A DNA stretch of 19,972 nt from Stephanodiscus triporus (taxonomy: Eukaryota; Bacillariophyta; Thalassiosirophyceae; Thalassiosirales; Thalassiosiraceae): contig JALLAZ010000240.1 in the NCBI GenBank assembly GCA_036939755.1, forward strand, positions 1 through 19,972. Direction: 5' to 3'. Made by a program: the position numbers and the translations under genes. The notes under the pieces are model-generated. The model ran no database searches, had not been told where the DNA came from, and worked only from the letters and a program-made list of their open reading frames with translations. This document shows, piece after piece, positions 17,901-19,972 of the stretch. Positions within the stretch are counted from its first letter, which is position 1; every line of letters begins with the position of its first letter.

Positions 17901-19268
17901 ATTGAGCTTGGTGGTGCGATTCGAATTGTTTTAGCGTTGCCGCCGATTGTATTTTCGGCCCTGGGGCTGTTGAGACGTGTCCGGGAGTTGGAGTTCCCAG
18001 AGCCTTACATTGTGCACCAAGCAGATGGGGCAATAAAAGAGGTAGAGGTTGTTGATGATTTCAAGGACAAAGCGTCTGCTGTTGATAAGAAACCCGACAA
18101 AGGTGATGCAAAGGACGAGACTAAAGCGTCCGATGGGAGTATCTCTGTGAATCAAGAGAATGAAGAATCAATGGAGAGTCACGACAGAGAAGAGGGCATA
18201 GGTGATATAAAGAATCGCCCATATGCAAACAAAGCTGAAAAGAGAGTAGGGGGTGAAAGAAATGCTAAGGTTGAAACCGAGCCAAAGTTATCAGCGGCCG
18301 AATATGGCCTAAAGCAACTATTTCCTGGCTTCACCAAATCTGCCAAGTGAGTGCCACAGTATCGAAATAATCCACTTTATGATACAGACTCATCATCCTT
18401 TTTCGTCGTCTATTAGCTGTCGAAAAATTCTTGTCTTCCTCCAAAAGACAGTTGCCATATTTTCACCCTCAAACCCGGATCTAGCCTTCAAGCTATACCT
18501 TGAAATCGCAGTCACCACTGATTTGCTTGCCCGTTACACCCGTGAACACTTCCGATCCGCCAGTGGTGAATTTACCAGCATCGCTTACGATTTCCTGACA
18601 CAAGCATTTTTGGTCTATGAGGATAAAATATCAGAATCGTCTGCTCAGATATATGCCATCACGTCGATCGTGGGGTCATTGTTGAGCTGTAGAAATTTTG
18701 AAAAATCGGATTATGAAGCGTTGATCACCAAAACGGCGCAATACGCGGCTAAGCTGCTTAAGAAGCAAGATCAGTGCCGTATGGTGTGTTTGTGCTCCCG
18801 CTTGTTTTTTGTGGGTGAAAAAGATGTGAGTTAATGTTCTTTTGCTGTGTTCATCATTCAAACTGTTATCATGCTCTCTCACGGACCACGCCTTCTATCT
18901 CTTCTACCATTTTCTTGACCATCCAGGACATCAATGTCTACCGTAACCCGCAACGTGTCCTCGAATGTCTCCAACGAGGACTTAAAATTGCTGACGCCTG
19001 TAGCTTGTCCTCATCCGTGAATGTGCAGTTGTTTGTTGAAATTCTGGACTACTATGTCTACTACTACGAAATAAAGAATCCTGTCATCACGGATAAGTTT
19101 GTATCTGGTCTAATCGCCCTGATCAACGAACATTTTGAAAGCATTGGTGTGACAGGATCGACAGCAATATCAGAAACGAGGGCTTATTACGCTCAAATAT
19201 TAAGTCAGATCAAAATGAAGAAAATAGAGGAATGCACCAAGGAGAGATTTTGTTTGATTGTTTGTTAA
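15000..19268 (+). CDS. VPS35: VPS35, retromer cargo-recognition subunit, three exons, complete
   Basis: The predicted CDS is join(15000..18346, 18417..18825, 18927..19268), 1365 aa against about 796 in human. VPS35 is the alpha-solenoid scaffold of retromer, binding VPS26 and VPS29 for endosome-to-Golgi retrieval. Conserved blocks run in order: HMQRAMESDDVCAVLDNA; VPRLYLQ (PRLYL at 345-349, the VPS26 contact); RGLFLRYYLL from 384; LAQAYLMDCIIQVFPDEYHL near 615-630; EQSLVAKLVYTLY and LPPIVFSALGLLRR; AYDFLTQAFLVYEDKIS and AAKLLKKQDQCR in exon 2; RVLECLQRGLKIAD and VQLFVEILDYYVYYYE in exon 3. The extra length is low complexity: a Pro/Gln-rich N-terminus (1-165), a Gly-rich insert (about 225-285), an acidic then poly-Pro insert (about 400-520), and a Lys/Glu-rich insert just before intron 1. 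The ATG at 15000 is the first in a frame that reaches the conserved core. Confidence 0.95.
18347..18416 (+). other. Intron 1 of VPS35
   Basis: This 70-base intron has donor GTGAGT at 18347 and acceptor TATTAG ending at 18416, and is phase 2. Splicing joins the acidic insert to CRKILVFLQ, matching the family's CQKIFSF helix. Other AGs inside (18358, 18388) give the wrong frame or a stop. Confidence 0.85.
18826..18926 (+). other. Intron 2 of VPS35
   Basis: This 101-base intron has donor GTGAGT at 18826 and acceptor ATCCAG ending at 18926, and is phase 0. A TAA directly after the donor stops readthrough. Splicing gives GEKDDINVYRNPQRVLECL, which follows the family. Confidence 0.9.
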
Positions 19269-19972
19269 ACAAGTCGAAAAGCTTCATCACAAGGAAATGA
19301 AAGAAATTTACTAGATAAAATTTGGATATGATTTTGATGGGGGAGTTCTTATCTTTTTCTCGCAGCTTTTGTGATGTTGTAGACAGGTAAAGTATCGCCT
19401 TGTTGGTCAGATCAAGGTCCCCTATGGTGTCCCTATGAGCCACGTTCTTAGAGGTTCATTTAGGGACCATCCTCGAATCTCAACTAAGAGAGTCAATTGA
19501 GTTACCGAACCCCAAGCCATTGACGACGCACCCCCTAGAGCGGCGCCAAGTCAACGTTTAACCCACAGAATCACAACTAAGAGAATAAAGTAATATCACC
19601 GAAGAAAAATCGACGCCCGCCGAGCAAAACCGTGCAAACGCCGAGACGAAACCACCTTTTATTGGAAGCAATAAAACAACAGCGATCACACAAAAATCAG
19701 CCAGAGGGAAGTTTTGTCACGTAGAAATAGTACACAATGGTCCAATTCTACAAATTAATCAACAACACTGTCGCAATAATCACCATCACCAACGTGATGA
19801 CCGCCTCAAAGCCCACCACATCCATTGCAAAATGGAATGAACCTACGAACGCCAACATACCCAAGGACAACAAATGGCTGACGCCCATGCTTGGAGGAAA
19901 TATTTGCTATGTTGAAGCAATCGGACTGAATGTGTTCGTCTCATTCTAAAATGTGATATTCCTTTCCTGTCT
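19269..19972. other. Downstream intergenic region, no convincing gene
   Basis: This region contains the VPS35 3' UTR and further AT-rich DNA. AATAAAGTAA near 19584 and AATAAAAC near 19670 are possible polyadenylation words. A 70-codon plus frame (19737-19949) starts MVQFYKLINNTVAIITITNV. Its N-terminal third is mildly hydrophobic, but it has no family motif and may be chance. The window ends soon after it. Confidence 0.5.

Noticed and set aside
1..19972. Search for tRNA genes, CRISPR arrays and bacterial-type operons
   Set aside because: GGTTC-like words at 11408 and 12249 lie inside coding sequence and lack an A box. There is no regularly spaced repeat-spacer pattern. Gene structure and introns are eukaryotic.

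Overview
This is a nuclear window from a eukaryotic alga, most likely a diatom (centric more likely than pennate). The evidence is short introns of 70-239 bases, an N-terminus of the signal-peptide plus A|F type used for secondary-plastid import, core eukaryotic genes, and long low-complexity inserts in otherwise conserved proteins. The species cannot be named from this. One undetermined base (n at 10482) and two probable single-base frameshifts show that it is draft sequence. None of the recognised genes is bacterial, and there is no operon logic.

Layout. 1-882 is AT-richer intergenic DNA with small repeats. 883-1581 (-) and 1680-2093 (+) are weakly supported low-complexity hypothetical ORFs. 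2319-3547 (+) is a two-exon SFSWAP/CLASRP-type splicing regulator (DRY_EERY motif plus SURP domain). 4236-6982 (-) is a complete two-exon importin subunit beta-1. It is divergently arranged, across about 430 bases, with 7416-9290 (+), a three-exon, apparently plastid-targeted protein with three thioredoxin-fold (GST-N/glutaredoxin) domains. 9442-9849 (-) is an NSE1-like (SMC5/6 complex) fragment. 9896-about 10327 is a tandem repeat with a unit of about 190 bases. 10514-12279 (+) is a bacterial-type tRNA dimethylallyltransferase that lacks its P-loop and carries a one-base frameshift. 12699-13382 (-) is an S1 serine protease with an intact triad but no N-terminus. 13639-14015 is a broken Gag-like retroelement relic, followed by an uncertain ORF at 14117-14668. 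15000-19268 (+) is a complete three-exon VPS35 (retromer) with very large low-complexity insertions. 19269-19972 holds nothing convincing.

The genes do not form one pathway: they cover nuclear import, splicing, plastid redox, tRNA modification, DNA repair, proteolysis and endosomal sorting. The most interesting points are structural. Two head-to-head genes both lose their 5' coding parts at a tandem repeat next to an ambiguous base. All six introns I could place begin with the same hexamer, GTGAGT. A GAC/GTC microsatellite is read as poly-Ser, poly-Thr or poly-Asp in different ORFs. A perfect 14-bp inverted repeat contains an alternative start codon. I did not find a new defence, mobile or biosynthetic system.
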